Below, in pieces: positions 33,469 to 42,597 of a stretch of 64,000 nucleotides of DNA. The stretch is from positions 186,001 through 250,000 of the forward strand of contig NZ_SDDZ01000001.1 in the NCBI RefSeq assembly GCF_004115975.1, in the 5' to 3' direction. The DNA comes from Gelidibacter gilvus. Its GTDB lineage: Bacteria > Bacteroidota > Bacteroidia > Flavobacteriales > Flavobacteriaceae. Both the position numbers and the translations under genes were made by a program. The number at the start of each line of letters is the position of its first letter. Position 1 is the first letter of the stretch. A model generated the notes under the pieces. That model searched no databases. It saw only the letters and a list, made by a program, of their open reading frames with translations, and had not been told where the DNA came from.

Positions 33469-35544
33469 ATGAAAACTTATATATCAGGATTCTTAATGGT
33501 GTTTTTTATGGCCTTTTCTGCTCACGCACAAATTGACCGTTCAAAACAACCTCAACCCGGACCTGCTCCAAAAATCGATCTAAAATCACCACAAGAATTC
33601 ACTCTTAAAAACGGGATGAAAGTTATGGTTGTTGAAAACCATAAACTCCCTAGAGTTTCATTTAGCTTAACTATTGACAATAAACCAGAAACTGAAGGCG
33701 CTAAAGCTGGTGTTTCCAGCTTGGTTGGTGGCATGATGGGCAATGGAACCACATCTATCTCTAAAGAACAATTCAATGAAGAAATTGATTTCTTAGGTGC
33801 GCGGTTAAACTTCAGTTCTTCGGGAGCTTTTGCCAGTGCCTTAATTCAATATTCTGATAGAATTTTAGAATTAATGGCTGATGCTGTCATCCACCCATTG
33901 TTAGTTGAGGACGAGTTCTTAAAAGAGCAAGAACGACTCATTGAAGGCTTAAAGACACAAGAAAAAAGTGTTGATGCTGTTGCTTCACGTGTTGGAGATG
34001 CTTTGTCTTATGGCGTAAAGCATCCTTATGGGGAATTTGTAACTACCGAAACTGTCAATAACATCACCTATGGAGATGTGAAGGCTTTTTACGAAGAAAG
34101 TTTCAATCCTAATCACGCGTATTTGGTAGTTGTTGGCGATGTGAATTTCAAAACCATTAAATCTCAAATCGAAAAACGTTTCGGAAACTGGACAAAATCT
34201 GTAGACATTCAAACGAATGTTCCGGAGGCCATGCCAAATGCCCAATACACACAAATCAATTTTGTGGATATGCCAAACGCGGTACAATCAAACATTGTAT
34301 TGACCAACAACGTCAATTTGAAAATGAATGATCCAGATTACCATGCCGTATTGATTGCCAATAAAATCTTAGGAGGTGGCTTTGATAGTTACCTTAACAT
34401 GAACTTACGTGAAAAGCATGCCTATACCTATGGCGCAGGATCTAACGTAAATGCCGATAAATATATTGGTCGTTTTAGAACTAGTACTGCAGTAAGAAAT
34501 GCCGTTACGGATAGTGCGGTTGTTCAAACATTAAAAGAAATTAAGCGTATTAAAGAAGAACCAGTAGACCCAATAGCTCTTAAAAACGCAAAAGCAAAAT
34601 ACGTAGGCGATTTTGTATTGGCTTTGGAAAGTCCGCAAACTGTGGCGCGTTATGCTTTAAATATTAAGCTGAACAACTTGCCAAAGGATTTTTACGAAAC
34701 TTTCTTACAGAAAATAAATGCTGTTACTGCTGAGGACGTCACGCGTGTAGCTAACAAATATTTCAAACCTGAAAATGCGCGTATTATCATTGTTGGTAAA
34801 GGTGCCGATGTTCTGGAAAACTTAGAGAAAACAGGAATCCCAATTTTATATTTTGACACCTTTGCGAATCCTGTTGATAAGCCGAAATTCACTAAACCAA
34901 TTCCTGCAGGAGTAACAACTCAAACCGTGATTGACAATTATTTTAAAGCGGTTGGTGGTAAAGACAAAGCGAAATTGGTAAAAACAGTTTGGACTGATGC
35001 TAATGTCACTATTGAAGGCATGCCTTTTTCTCCATTGGGCGAAATGAAAGCCATGACACCTAACAAAACCTCTCTGGAAATGTCGATTGAAGGCATGGGT
35101 GTGATCATGAAACAAAAATTCAACGGCACCACTGGGTATATGGAACAACAAGGTGCAAAACTTGAACTTACAGAAGATCAGATTGCAGACCAAAAAGCTG
35201 AAAATTCAATTTATCCAGAATTGTATTATGAGCCAAGTGCGGTATCTTTAGAAAGTATGATCAGTATTGATGGAAAAGATGCTTATAAAGTAAAAGTCAC
35301 TTTAAATGGTAAAGATTCTTTCCGTTACTACGAGGTCGAGTCAGGCTATCTAGTAAGAGTTGAAAAAACAACGGAAGCACAAGGACAAACATTTACAACT
35401 GTTGAAGATTTTGGCAATTATTCGCCAGTAAAAGAAATGATGTATCCTTACAGCATGTCTGTTACTACCGGACCGCAAGTAATCAAAATGAACGTGACCA
35501 ACCACAGAGTAAACGAAGGTGTTACTGAAGAAGATTTCAATTAA
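33469..35544 (+). CDS. M16-family non-catalytic subunit with C-terminal extension
   Basis: 691 residues with a signal peptide ending AHAQ. The fold is M16-like, but the HxxEH position reads GVSSLVGGMMG, so it has no zinc site. The substrate-binding R/Y motif is recognisable (LREKHAYTYGAGS). From about residue 460 a 230-residue domain of the outer-membrane-lipoprotein type follows (TVIDNYFKAVGGKDKAKLVK, VEKTTEAQGQTFTTVEDFG), seen in Bacteroidota pairs. The ATG at 33469 was preferred to TTG 33460 because it opens the signal peptide. Confidence 0.88.
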   Translation: MKTYISGFLMVFFMAFSAHAQIDRSKQPQPGPAPKIDLKSPQEFTLKNGMKVMVVENHKLPRVSFSLTIDNKPETEGAKAGVSSLVGGMMGNGTTSISKEQFNEEIDFLGARLNFSSSGAFASALIQYSDRILELMADAVIHPLLVEDEFLKEQERLIEGLKTQEKSVDAVASRVGDALSYGVKHPYGEFVTTETVNNITYGDVKAFYEESFNPNHAYLVVVGDVNFKTIKSQIEKRFGNWTKSVDIQTNVPEAMPNAQYTQINFVDMPNAVQSNIVLTNNVNLKMNDPDYHAVLIANKILGGGFDSYLNMNLREKHAYTYGAGSNVNADKYIGRFRTSTAVRNAVTDSAVVQTLKEIKRIKEEPVDPIALKNAKAKYVGDFVLALESPQTVARYALNIKLNNLPKDFYETFLQKINAVTAEDVTRVANKYFKPENARIIIVGKGADVLENLEKTGIPILYFDTFANPVDKPKFTKPIPAGVTTQTVIDNYFKAVGGKDKAKLVKTVWTDANVTIEGMPFSPLGEMKAMTPNKTSLEMSIEGMGVIMKQKFNGTTGYMEQQGAKLELTEDQIADQKAENSIYPELYYEPSAVSLESMISIDGKDAYKVKVTLNGKDSFRYYEVESGYLVRVEKTTEAQGQTFTTVEDFGNYSPVKEMMYPYSMSVTTGPQVIKMNVTNHRVNEGVTEEDFN

Positions 35545-35568
35545 CATCTAGTCATAATAGTATAAATT

Positions 35569-35603
35569 AAAAAGTCTGAAGTTTTGAACTTCAGACTTTT
35601 TTT
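35569..35603. terminator. Terminator of the M16 operon
   Basis: AAAGTCTGAAGTT, loop TTG, AACTTCAGACTTT: a perfect 13-bp stem extended by A/T runs. Very strong and symmetric. Confidence 0.92.
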
Positions 35604-35768
35604 GTGCTTTATAAAACCCCACACCATATATGAATTTTTTTCAAGGTAACTCCCTGTGTGATAAATTGTTGATTTTTGATGAAAAAAACCTTAACTTTTC
35701 TTAAGTTTGTTTCATTATAACCATTTTGAAATCTTTAACTCAAATAGAGTTTTAAATTATTATACACT

Positions 35769-36293
35769 ATGAAAACATTCAAAACACTTGTATTGCTTAC
35801 TGCCTTGGCACTATTCTCAGTAAGTTGTAAAGAGGCTCAGCCAGAAGTTAAAACAATTGAGATGGAGCAACCAGAAACGGTCTCTGAAAAGCAGTTGGAT
35901 CCTAATGCCACCTATGCAAAAGCAGAGTTTGGAATAGACGGAATGACCTGCGCCATGGGTTGTGCAAAAATGATTGAAAAGAAAATCGCTAAAATGGATG
36001 GCGTAAAATCGGCTACAGTTGATTTTGACACACGTTTGGCAATGGTGGAATATGATAACGCCAAAGTAAGCCCTAGCTCTCTAGAAGAGGCTGTTGTGTC
36101 GGTTTCAGACACCTACAGCGTGAAGGACATGAAAAATGTTGACGCATTTTCTACAGACCATAACTGTGGAGCAGATTGTAAAATGGCATGTTGTGCAGAT
36201 AAGAACATGGGAGACGAACAAGCTTCTATGGATAAAAAAGCATGTAAAGACGACTGTAAAAAGGCTTGTTGCGCTAAAAAGGAGAAAGCCTAA
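35769..36293 (+). CDS. Lipoprotein with HMA domain and duplicated Cys-rich tail
   Basis: 174 residues. A lipoprotein signal ends in SVSC (Cys20). Residues about 50-120 are a heavy-metal-associated (HMA) domain, GIDGMTCAMGCAKMIEKKI; the metal motif is CxxxC (Cys61, Cys65), not the usual CxxC. The tail carries two copies of CxxxCxxxCC (Cys133/137/141/142 and Cys159/163/167/168). It looks like an envelope metal-binding or trafficking protein; Cu, Zn, Hg and Cd are all possible. No metal ATPase is nearby. It stands alone with its own terminator. Confidence 0.78.
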   Translation: MKTFKTLVLLTALALFSVSCKEAQPEVKTIEMEQPETVSEKQLDPNATYAKAEFGIDGMTCAMGCAKMIEKKIAKMDGVKSATVDFDTRLAMVEYDNAKVSPSSLEEAVVSVSDTYSVKDMKNVDAFSTDHNCGADCKMACCADKNMGDEQASMDKKACKDDCKKACCAKKEKA

Positions 36294-36317
36294 AGCTTCT
36301 AACATATTAAGTATTAC

Positions 36318-36350
36318 AAAAACCGCTGTTGCACAATCAGTGGTTTTTTT
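36318..36350. terminator. Terminator after the HMA lipoprotein gene
   Basis: AAAAACCGCTG, loop of 9, CAGTGG, then seven T. Confidence 0.85.
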
Positions 36351-36352
36351 AT

Positions 36353-36874
36353 TTACCTCAAGGCGTAACCTTTTGGCGCCCACCATGGATGGATTTCAAT
36401 CACCAAACTGCCTGCTTTAACCATAGGATCGGCATTTGCGAGACTGTCCGCCATTTTTAAAGTAGGCACATTGTATATGGTAATGCCTGTGATATCATTA
36501 ATATCTCCAAAAGGACCCGAAATATCCGCATACCCTAAATCATACATTTTTTTTAAATGCTCCAAATGAAGTTTTAATAACCGTTTGGATTCTTCTTCGT
36601 TTTGAGTTTTCTTGGGACCTGTCTTTAAAAAAGCAATAAAATATTGCTGCATGATAACCGTGTCCTTCGTTTTCTCATCAATAACATCAAAAATTTGATA
36701 CCCCTTGGTCAACAAGTCTTCTCGGATTTCCGTTTGGGTCCTGGGTTCAGGAATGATCGTATCCAAACGCTCTGAACTGACGGTCACATCATCTTTGTCT
36801 ATTTTTCGGTATTTCTCATTGCAGGAAGTCAAAAAGAGAATTGCTCCTACTATCCAAATTATATTTTTCATCAT
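36353..36874 (-). CDS. Lipoprotein with YCII-like domain
   Basis: 173 residues with a lipoprotein signal (IVGAILFLTSC). Residues from about 70 resemble the YCII fold: QQYFIAFLKTGPKK, LLKLHLEHLKKMYDLGYAD, and a final LANADPMVKAGSLVIEIHPWW, in which His and Asp are the conserved pair of the family. Enzymatic role not known. Adjacent methionines allow a start one codon later. It belongs to a run of three - strand genes (with the CYTH and NAD(P)-binding proteins). Confidence 0.7.
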   Translation of the reverse strand: MMKNIIWIVGAILFLTSCNEKYRKIDKDDVTVSSERLDTIIPEPRTQTEIREDLLTKGYQIFDVIDEKTKDTVIMQQYFIAFLKTGPKKTQNEEESKRLLKLHLEHLKKMYDLGYADISGPFGDINDITGITIYNVPTLKMADSLANADPMVKAGSLVIEIHPWWAPKGYALR

Positions 36875-36896
36875 TCCGAGGTTTATAAAATTACTA

Positions 36897-37376
36897 CTAA
36901 GACCAATTTTTATAAGGGTTCTTTAGCAATTGAGAGTTAAAGTATTTTGCTTGCCCAGTAACTTCCTTACCTAGCCACTTCGGCTTTAAAAACACTTCAG
37001 AAACGTGGCTGAGTTCAATCTCTGCCACAATCAGTCCTTCATTAGTGCCAAAAAACTCATCCACTTCAAAAACATGATCTCCAGCATTGACTTCATACCG
37101 AATCTTATCAATAACACCTTCTTCACACAGCTTCAACAGCGCCAAGGCATCTGATATGGAAATTTGCTTTTCCCATTCAAAACGCGATACGCCATCTTCT
37201 GAGGGTTCGCCTTTTATGGTCAAGAACCCTTCCTCGCCACTAATCCTGACACGAACGACTCGGCGTTTATCTGAATTCAAAAAAGCTTGAACAATTCGGG
37301 TTCGCCTAAATGCTTCGGACTTAAACGCGTCTGAAACAACTAAAAACTTACGTTCTATTTCAATTAATTCACTCAC
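36897..37376 (-). CDS. CYTH-domain protein (triphosphate tunnel metalloenzyme)
   Basis: 159 residues. The signature ExExK is at the N-terminus as EIERKFLV, followed by the alternating basic/acidic tunnel strands (RVVRVRISGEEGFLTIKG, IRYEVNAGDHVFEVDEFFG). Members hydrolyse inorganic triphosphate, thiamine triphosphate or act as class IV adenylate cyclases. The short form here is closest to triphosphatase-type members. It overlaps the upstream gene by 8 bases, so they form an operon. Confidence 0.88.
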   Translation of the reverse strand: MSELIEIERKFLVVSDAFKSEAFRRTRIVQAFLNSDKRRVVRVRISGEEGFLTIKGEPSEDGVSRFEWEKQISISDALALLKLCEEGVIDKIRYEVNAGDHVFEVDEFFGTNEGLIVAEIELSHVSEVFLKPKWLGKEVTGQAKYFNSQLLKNPYKNWS

Positions 37377-38028
37377 CTAATTCTTGTATTTTTTCGGATT
37401 CTATTCGTACTGAATTGTACTTATTATTTGCCACCCACACCATACATTTGGCAATGGTTTCTGGGGCAATAGGTTCATAACGTTTAAGTCCTCCAAAACG
37501 GAACATGGGTTTTATTAGACCCATTAGGGCATTAAACACATATTCCCCAAATCGAAATTCATCGCGTTTACCGCTAATCAATGACGGTTGTAAAATATAA
37601 GTATGTGGAATCTGTTGCTCCAATACGGCAGCTTCCATTTTCCCTTTGGTTCTATTGTAAAAAACTTTGCTCTTCTTTTTGGCTCCCAAAGCTGAAATCA
37701 CTAAAAATGTATCAATACCATTCTTTTTACAGAGTTTTGCCGCAGCGACAGGTATTCCATAATCAATTTTAACGTAGGTTTCCTTATTTGACGTTTTCGC
37801 CTTGGTAGTTCCCACACAACAAAACACTTCATTTGCCTTAAACTTATCGCCATAATGCGACAACTCAAATAGGTCAATGATATATTCTTCTAATTTGGGA
37901 TGCTTTATATTACAGCTATTTCTTCCAAAAACAATCACATGGCCATAACGCTCATCTTCCAAGAGCATTTTCAATAAAATGCTTCCTGTAAACCCAGTTG
38001 CTCCCAAAACAATCGCTGTTTTTGCCAT
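37369..38028 (-). CDS. NAD(P)-binding oxidoreductase (atypical SDR, HTATIP2-like)
   Basis: 219 residues. The glycine-rich dinucleotide motif is at the N-terminus (VLGATGFTGSILLKML). CVGTTKAKTSNKETYVKIDY and the sequence NRTKGKMEAAVLEQQIPHTYILQPS match the HTATIP2/nucleoside-diphosphate-sugar epimerase-like group, with YNRTKGK in place of YxxxK. The substrate is unknown. The last 8 bases overlap the CYTH gene. Confidence 0.82.
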   Translation of the reverse strand: MAKTAIVLGATGFTGSILLKMLLEDERYGHVIVFGRNSCNIKHPKLEEYIIDLFELSHYGDKFKANEVFCCVGTTKAKTSNKETYVKIDYGIPVAAAKLCKKNGIDTFLVISALGAKKKSKVFYNRTKGKMEAAVLEQQIPHTYILQPSLISGKRDEFRFGEYVFNALMGLIKPMFRFGGLKRYEPIAPETIAKCMVWVANNKYNSVRIESEKIQELGE

Positions 38029-38070
38029 CTTTATAATTTCTGTTCCGTTTAGATGTTATAAATTTACACT

Positions 38071-39180
38071 ATGCCAAACGATTTACCAATAAGAAAGATC
38101 ATTCATGTAGATATGGACGCCTTTTACGCATCTGTTGAACAAATGGATTTTCCTGAATTAAAAGGCAAAGCATTGGCCGTTGGCGGTAGCGAGAAAAGAG
38201 GCGTAGTGGCAGCTGCAAGTTATGAAGCGAGAAAATTTGGCGTACGAAGTGCCATGAGCGGCATGCAAGCCAAACGCAATTGTCCCGAATTGATTTTTGT
38301 CCCGCCAAGATTTGATCGCTATAAGGAAATTTCAAAAAAAGTTAGAGCCATATTTTATGACTATACAGATTTGGTGGAACCTCTTTCTTTGGATGAAGCT
38401 TATTTGGATGTCACGGAGAATAAAAAAGGAAATCCAAGTGCTTCTTTGATTGCCCAAGAAATTAGAGAACGTATTTTTAAAGAAGTTGGACTTACAGCTT
38501 CGGCAGGAATTTCCATTAATAAGTTTGTGGCGAAGATTGCCAGTGATTACAACAAACCTAACGGACAAAAAACGGTGAATCCTGAAGATGTTTTAGACTT
38601 TTTAAAAGTCTTGGATATTAGAAAATTTCACGGTGTCGGAAAAGTGACTGCTGATAAAATGTATCAACTGGGTATTTTTACTGGTGAAGATTTAAAATTA
38701 AGATCCTTAGACTATCTTGAACAACATTTTGGCAAATCTGGAAGCTATTATTACTACTTGGTTAGAGGCATTCACAACAGTGAAGTCAAACCCAACCGCA
38801 TCCGAAAATCCTTAGCTGCTGAGCGTACATTTAATGAAAATTTATCAAGTGAGATTTTCATGCTGGAAAAGTTGGAGAAAATTGCTAAAGAAGTTGCCAA
38901 GCGCTTGGATCAAAGTAAAGTTGCAGGAAAAACGGTCACTTTAAAAATAAAATACAGCGATTTCACGCTGCAGACCAGAAGCAAAACCTTACCCTATTTT
39001 GTGAATAATAAAGAAATCATTCTTGAAACTGCCAAAGATTTATTGTATCAAGAAAAGATGAGCAACTCCGTAAGACTACTTGGTATATCCATGTCCAACC
39101 TAAATACTGAAGACAACAAGGCTGCACATGCGAACCATCTAAAACAAACCGTTAACGTCCAATTAAAATTTGGTTTTTAG
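38071..39180 (+). CDS. dinB: DNA polymerase IV
   Basis: Y-family translesion polymerase, 369 residues. The catalytic acidic motifs are HVDMDAFYASVEQMDFPELK and SLDEAYLDVTEN. The thumb HhH (KFHGVGKVTADKMYQLGI) and the little-finger domain follow. The C-terminus (QLKFGF) is not a canonical QLxLF clamp-binding motif but could be a degenerate one. A TAAATTTA resembling a -7 box is 10 bases before the ATG. No LexA box was recognised. Single gene, divergent from the CYTH operon. Confidence 0.95.
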   Translation: MPNDLPIRKIIHVDMDAFYASVEQMDFPELKGKALAVGGSEKRGVVAAASYEARKFGVRSAMSGMQAKRNCPELIFVPPRFDRYKEISKKVRAIFYDYTDLVEPLSLDEAYLDVTENKKGNPSASLIAQEIRERIFKEVGLTASAGISINKFVAKIASDYNKPNGQKTVNPEDVLDFLKVLDIRKFHGVGKVTADKMYQLGIFTGEDLKLRSLDYLEQHFGKSGSYYYYLVRGIHNSEVKPNRIRKSLAAERTFNENLSSEIFMLEKLEKIAKEVAKRLDQSKVAGKTVTLKIKYSDFTLQTRSKTLPYFVNNKEIILETAKDLLYQEKMSNSVRLLGISMSNLNTEDNKAAHANHLKQTVNVQLKFGF

Positions 39181-39198
39181 TTTGAACTGCTTTTAACT

Positions 39199-39591
39199 TT
39201 AATTTTTATTCACACTTATTTCCGCTTTATAATCATCGGGGTCTATTGGTTGATCAGACAATGGATAAGGTGTTATTTTAATTAGTTTGATGGCAATTCC
39301 TTCGATGATGGTATCGTTTTGAAATTTGCTGTTAGTGTGCAAATTAAAACTCCTAACAGTATTGTTTTTTGTTAATGTGAAAGCGGCCACGGCATCACCT
39401 TCCCAAACGCAAACAACTCCTGTTGGGCATCTGGAATCGTTGAAAATGGAGTCTAAGCAAATTTTGGCGCCACTTTCAAATTTGTCAAAACAACCATTCA
39501 CTTTTAAATTAATGGAGCCTTGAGTGCCAATATCGTTATCGGCACAACTAAAACTTATACATACAAGTAAAAGAAGGATGGCTTTTTTCAT
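39199..39591 (-). CDS. Hypothetical lipoprotein
   Basis: 130 residues with a lipoprotein signal, MKKAILLLLVCISFSCADND (lipobox SFSC). The mature part contains three more cysteines (GCFDKFESGAKICLDSIF, RCPTGVVCVWEGD) that could pair. GVVCVWEGDA resembles a phrase in small Bacteroidota lipoproteins. No function can be assigned. Its end converges with dinB 18 bases away. Confidence 0.65.
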   Translation of the reverse strand: MKKAILLLLVCISFSCADNDIGTQGSINLKVNGCFDKFESGAKICLDSIFNDSRCPTGVVCVWEGDAVAAFTLTKNNTVRSFNLHTNSKFQNDTIIEGIAIKLIKITPYPLSDQPIDPDDYKAEISVNKN

Positions 39592-39717
39592 TAGAGTTAT
39601 ACCGTTTATTTTTACAAAATATAAAGTCGCTGCTTTATTAACAGATGCATTTTTAACGAATTGGTTGCGTTTATAAATTTACCTCTTTTTTAATCATAAC
39701 ACAGGTATCAACAAAAA

Positions 39718-39754
39718 AAACCTCAAAGACTTTGATAGAAAGCCTTTGAGGTTT
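39718..39754 (-). terminator. Terminator of the acpP-pyk cluster
   Basis: AAACCTCAAAG, 15-base loop, CTTTGAGGTTT, with eight T on the - strand. It starts about 40 bases after the pyk stop. Confidence 0.85.
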
Positions 39755-39792
39755 GTATGTCTATAAGTTAAATCCTATAAAGTTTCTGATAT

Positions 39793-41235
39793 CTAAAAAT
39801 TACAATTGGTAATTTCAGTAACTCTTAAGGTATTCACCATCCCTTTATCCTGGATAGGCATCGCGGCCAGACTCACCAGCATATCTCCTGTTTCAAGATA
39901 CCCTTCTTTACATGCTATGGCATTCACATCTTCAATAGTTTCATCGGTACTTACAAACTTATCGTAGAAAAAAGCTTTAACACCCCACAACATACTAAGT
40001 TGTGTCAAAATACGCCTGTTGGATGTAAACACTAGAATATGCGAACTTGGTCGCCACGCTGAAATTTGAAAGGCCGTATACCCACTATTTGTTAATGTAG
40101 AAATAGCTCTTGCATTGATTTCATTGGCCATATTTGCGGCGTGAAAACAAATGGATTTTGTAATATAACGCTTTGTACGAATATGTGGTGGCGATTGTGG
40201 TACCTTAATCAAAGGTGAATCTTCCACACTTTTAATAATATTGCTCATTTGTCTGATCACTTGCACAGGATACTGTCCTACCGAAGTTTCTCCAGAAAGC
40301 ATCACAGCGTCTGCGCCATCCATTACAGAGTTGGCAACGTCATTAACCTCTGCACGCGTTGGGGTCAAACTGGAAATCATAGTTTCCATCATTTGAGTGG
40401 CAATAATTACAGGAATTCGTGCTCGTTTGGCTCTTAAAACCAATTGTTTTTGAATTAAAGGAACTTCCTCTGCAGGAATTTCCACGCCCAAATCACCACG
40501 CGCTACCATTAATCCATCACAATACGCAACGATTTTATCGATGTTTTCTACCGCTTCTGGTTTCTCAATTTTAGCAATGATCGGAATTTTATGATCACTA
40601 TGCTTCTTGATCAATTCTTCAAGCTCCATTAAGTCTTCCGCATGGCGCACAAAAGATAAAGCCATCCAATCCACTTTCATCTTGATCGCAAAAATGGCAT
40701 CTTTAATGTCCTTTTCTGTCAACGCTGGTTGTGAAATATTGGTATTGGGAAGGTTAACACCTTTCTTGGACTTCAAAGGACCGCCTTGAATGACACGGGC
40801 CTTAACTTCAGATTTCTTATCTGTAGAAATCACTTCAAAAATCAATTTCCCGTCATCGAGTAATATGCGTTCGCCTATTTTTGCGTCTTGAGGGAATTTA
40901 TCATAGGTCATATAGACACGTTCTTTTGTGCCTTCAAACTTTTTACCTGTCGCAAAAATAATTTCATCGCCTTCGTTAACGATAACCTCGCCTTTCATTA
41001 CGCCAACGCGTAATTTTGGCCCTTGTAAATCGCCCAAAATGGCAGCATTATATCCAAATTCCTCATTGAGTTCACGAATCATTTTGATGCGCTCTTCAAC
41101 ATCTGCATAATCAGCATGGGAAAAGTTAATTCTAAAGACGTCTACACCTTCATCAAGCATTGCTTTTAATACGGCTTTAGTACTTGTAGCTGGTCCTAAC
41201 GTGGCTACTATTTTTGTTTTTTTTCGTTTTTGCAT
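39793..41235 (-). CDS. pyk: Pyruvate kinase
   Basis: Last step of glycolysis: phosphoenolpyruvate + ADP to pyruvate + ATP. 480 residues with TKIVATLGPATS at the N-terminus, the active-site segment IPIIAKIEKPEAVENIDKI (catalytic Lys), and GLMVARGDLGVEIP and TQMMETMI after it. The C-terminal regulatory domain is present. It begins 3 bases after the IPExxxVDY gene, in the same operon. Confidence 0.97.
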   Translation of the reverse strand: MQKRKKTKIVATLGPATSTKAVLKAMLDEGVDVFRINFSHADYADVEERIKMIRELNEEFGYNAAILGDLQGPKLRVGVMKGEVIVNEGDEIIFATGKKFEGTKERVYMTYDKFPQDAKIGERILLDDGKLIFEVISTDKKSEVKARVIQGGPLKSKKGVNLPNTNISQPALTEKDIKDAIFAIKMKVDWMALSFVRHAEDLMELEELIKKHSDHKIPIIAKIEKPEAVENIDKIVAYCDGLMVARGDLGVEIPAEEVPLIQKQLVLRAKRARIPVIIATQMMETMISSLTPTRAEVNDVANSVMDGADAVMLSGETSVGQYPVQVIRQMSNIIKSVEDSPLIKVPQSPPHIRTKRYITKSICFHAANMANEINARAISTLTNSGYTAFQISAWRPSSHILVFTSNRRILTQLSMLWGVKAFFYDKFVSTDETIEDVNAIACKEGYLETGDMLVSLAAMPIQDKGMVNTLRVTEITNCNF

Positions 41236-41238
41236 TAA

Positions 41239-41718
41239 TCAAAAAATTAAATTATCTCTAGACCTTAATTGGTCTACATCAATAGTGTAGGTTGTTATTA
41301 CTTGAGGGATGGCCTGGATTTTGTCCAACATCAGCTTTTCGTCCAAATACCGGTCGTCATTGGTGATTTTAATCAAGAAGTCCACATTCTTTAATTCAGG
41401 AAGCAAATGATATGTTTTCAATACTTTTTCGCTGGTTGAAAATAATGAACCGGAACTTTGCAAACTATCCTCTTCTTTTTTACAAACGTTTGACACCATA
41501 TGCCAAGTTGTAAAAAACTCTTCATCGAACCATTCATAAATTGGATAGGTAGCAGCAAAATATTTGTAGTCTAAATCTTGAGGTTGACGTTTCAGGTTCA
41601 GGTTCAAATATTTATTGAGAAGATACGCCAATCTGTAATCTTCCAATCTACAATGTACGGCTAAAAGTGAGTAGGATGCGTCATAAAAATCATCTACAAG
41701 TAGTTTGTGTAACGCCAT
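41239..41718 (-). CDS. IPExxxVDY-family protein
   Basis: 159 residues of a Bacteroidota-restricted family of unknown function, usually beside rnc and pyk, as here. It has no signal peptide or membrane segment; aromatic/acidic segments include YFAATYPIYEWFDEEFF. The eponymous IPExxxVDY-type C-terminal motif is diverged (DVDQLRSRDNLIF follows TTYTIDVDQ). On the - strand, TTG-N23-TATCTTTA lies 21 bases upstream and could be a promoter with one mismatch. Confidence 0.7.
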   Translation of the reverse strand: MALHKLLVDDFYDASYSLLAVHCRLEDYRLAYLLNKYLNLNLKRQPQDLDYKYFAATYPIYEWFDEEFFTTWHMVSNVCKKEEDSLQSSGSLFSTSEKVLKTYHLLPELKNVDFLIKITNDDRYLDEKLMLDKIQAIPQVITTYTIDVDQLRSRDNLIF

Positions 41719-41843
41719 AGTGATAATAACATGAGCCGTAAAGATAGTACTTTATATCCACTGTAATATCAAGTTTGGTATTATCTTAACAGGCGCAGCA
41801 AGCGAAATCGTTATAGTTAGTAACTTTTATTGAAAGCCGAGAC

Positions 41844-42590
41844 CTATTCCTTAAAAGATCGGTTTATCTGGTTTTGAAAAGCAAAAAAAGCACGTTTGGA
41901 AGCCTTTTCTTCGGCCTTCTTTTTTGAAGTTGCTCGTGCTTTGGAAACTACTTTTCCATCTATGGAGAGCTTAACGGAAAAATGCTTGAGATTGTCATTC
42001 CCCGTATCTTCATAAACATTATAGTCAAAAGTTTTCTTTTCTTTTTGGCACCATTCAATCAACAAGCTTTTATAGCTAATAACTTTGCCTTCCAGCGTTT
42101 CAATATCAATATGCTTGTTAATGACTTTTTTATTGATGAACTTCTCGCATTGCTTATAGCCTTTGTCTAAAAAAACAGCACCAATAAGGGCTTCAAACAA
42201 GTTGCCGTGAATGTTACTGCCGAAATTATTTTTAGGGATTTTAGATTCGACAAAGTCGATGAGCTTAAGTTCCTTGCCCAATTCATTAAGATGCTCCCTG
42301 CTGACTACTTTAGAGCGCATTTTTGTCAAATAGCCTTCATCTCCCTCTGGCACTTCGTCATAAAGATAAGCGGCTATAACAAGACCTAGCATGGCATCTC
42401 CAACAAATTCGAGCCTTTCATAGTTGAGCGCCATTCCTTTTTCGTCCTTGATGTTCATGGAACGATGGGTAAACGCCTTGATGTAAAGACTCTTGTTTTT
42501 AGGTTTATAACCTAAGATTTTTTGAAGTTCTAAAAAAAAATTCCCGTCATTTTTGGAACGGGAATTTAATATGTTACGAATGTAATTCAT
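41844..42590 (-). CDS. rnc: Ribonuclease III
   Basis: Cuts double-stranded RNA in rRNA maturation and mRNA control. 248 residues. The nuclease signature is ERLEFVGDAMLGLVIAAYLY, with the second acidic cluster NLFEALIGAVFLDKG. The C-terminal dsRNA-binding domain ends RATSKKKAEEKASKRAFFAF. The start overlaps nothing but is 7 bases from the fabF stop. A perfect 10-bp stem lies within codons 9 to 18 of its own mRNA, where an RNase III autoregulation site could be expected. Confidence 0.96.
   Translation of the reverse strand: MNYIRNILNSRSKNDGNFFLELQKILGYKPKNKSLYIKAFTHRSMNIKDEKGMALNYERLEFVGDAMLGLVIAAYLYDEVPEGDEGYLTKMRSKVVSREHLNELGKELKLIDFVESKIPKNNFGSNIHGNLFEALIGAVFLDKGYKQCEKFINKKVINKHIDIETLEGKVISYKSLLIEWCQKEKKTFDYNVYEDTGNDNLKHFSVKLSIDGKVVSKARATSKKKAEEKASKRAFFAFQNQINRSFKE
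42538..42567 (-). promoter_or_regulatory. Hairpin inside the start of the rnc coding region
   Basis: AAATTCCCGT, 10-base loop, ACGGGAATTT, all perfect. In the mRNA it spans about codons 9-18 of rnc. There is no U-tract after it in the sense direction that would make it a terminator of an upstream gene. Confidence 0.5.
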
Positions 42591-42597
42591 TCGGGAT

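Noticed and set aside
42538-42567. The rnc hairpin as a fabF terminator
   Set aside because: It lies inside rnc coding sequence, 30 bases after the fabF stop, and the run of T after it is part of the coding Phe codons; the operon continues through it.
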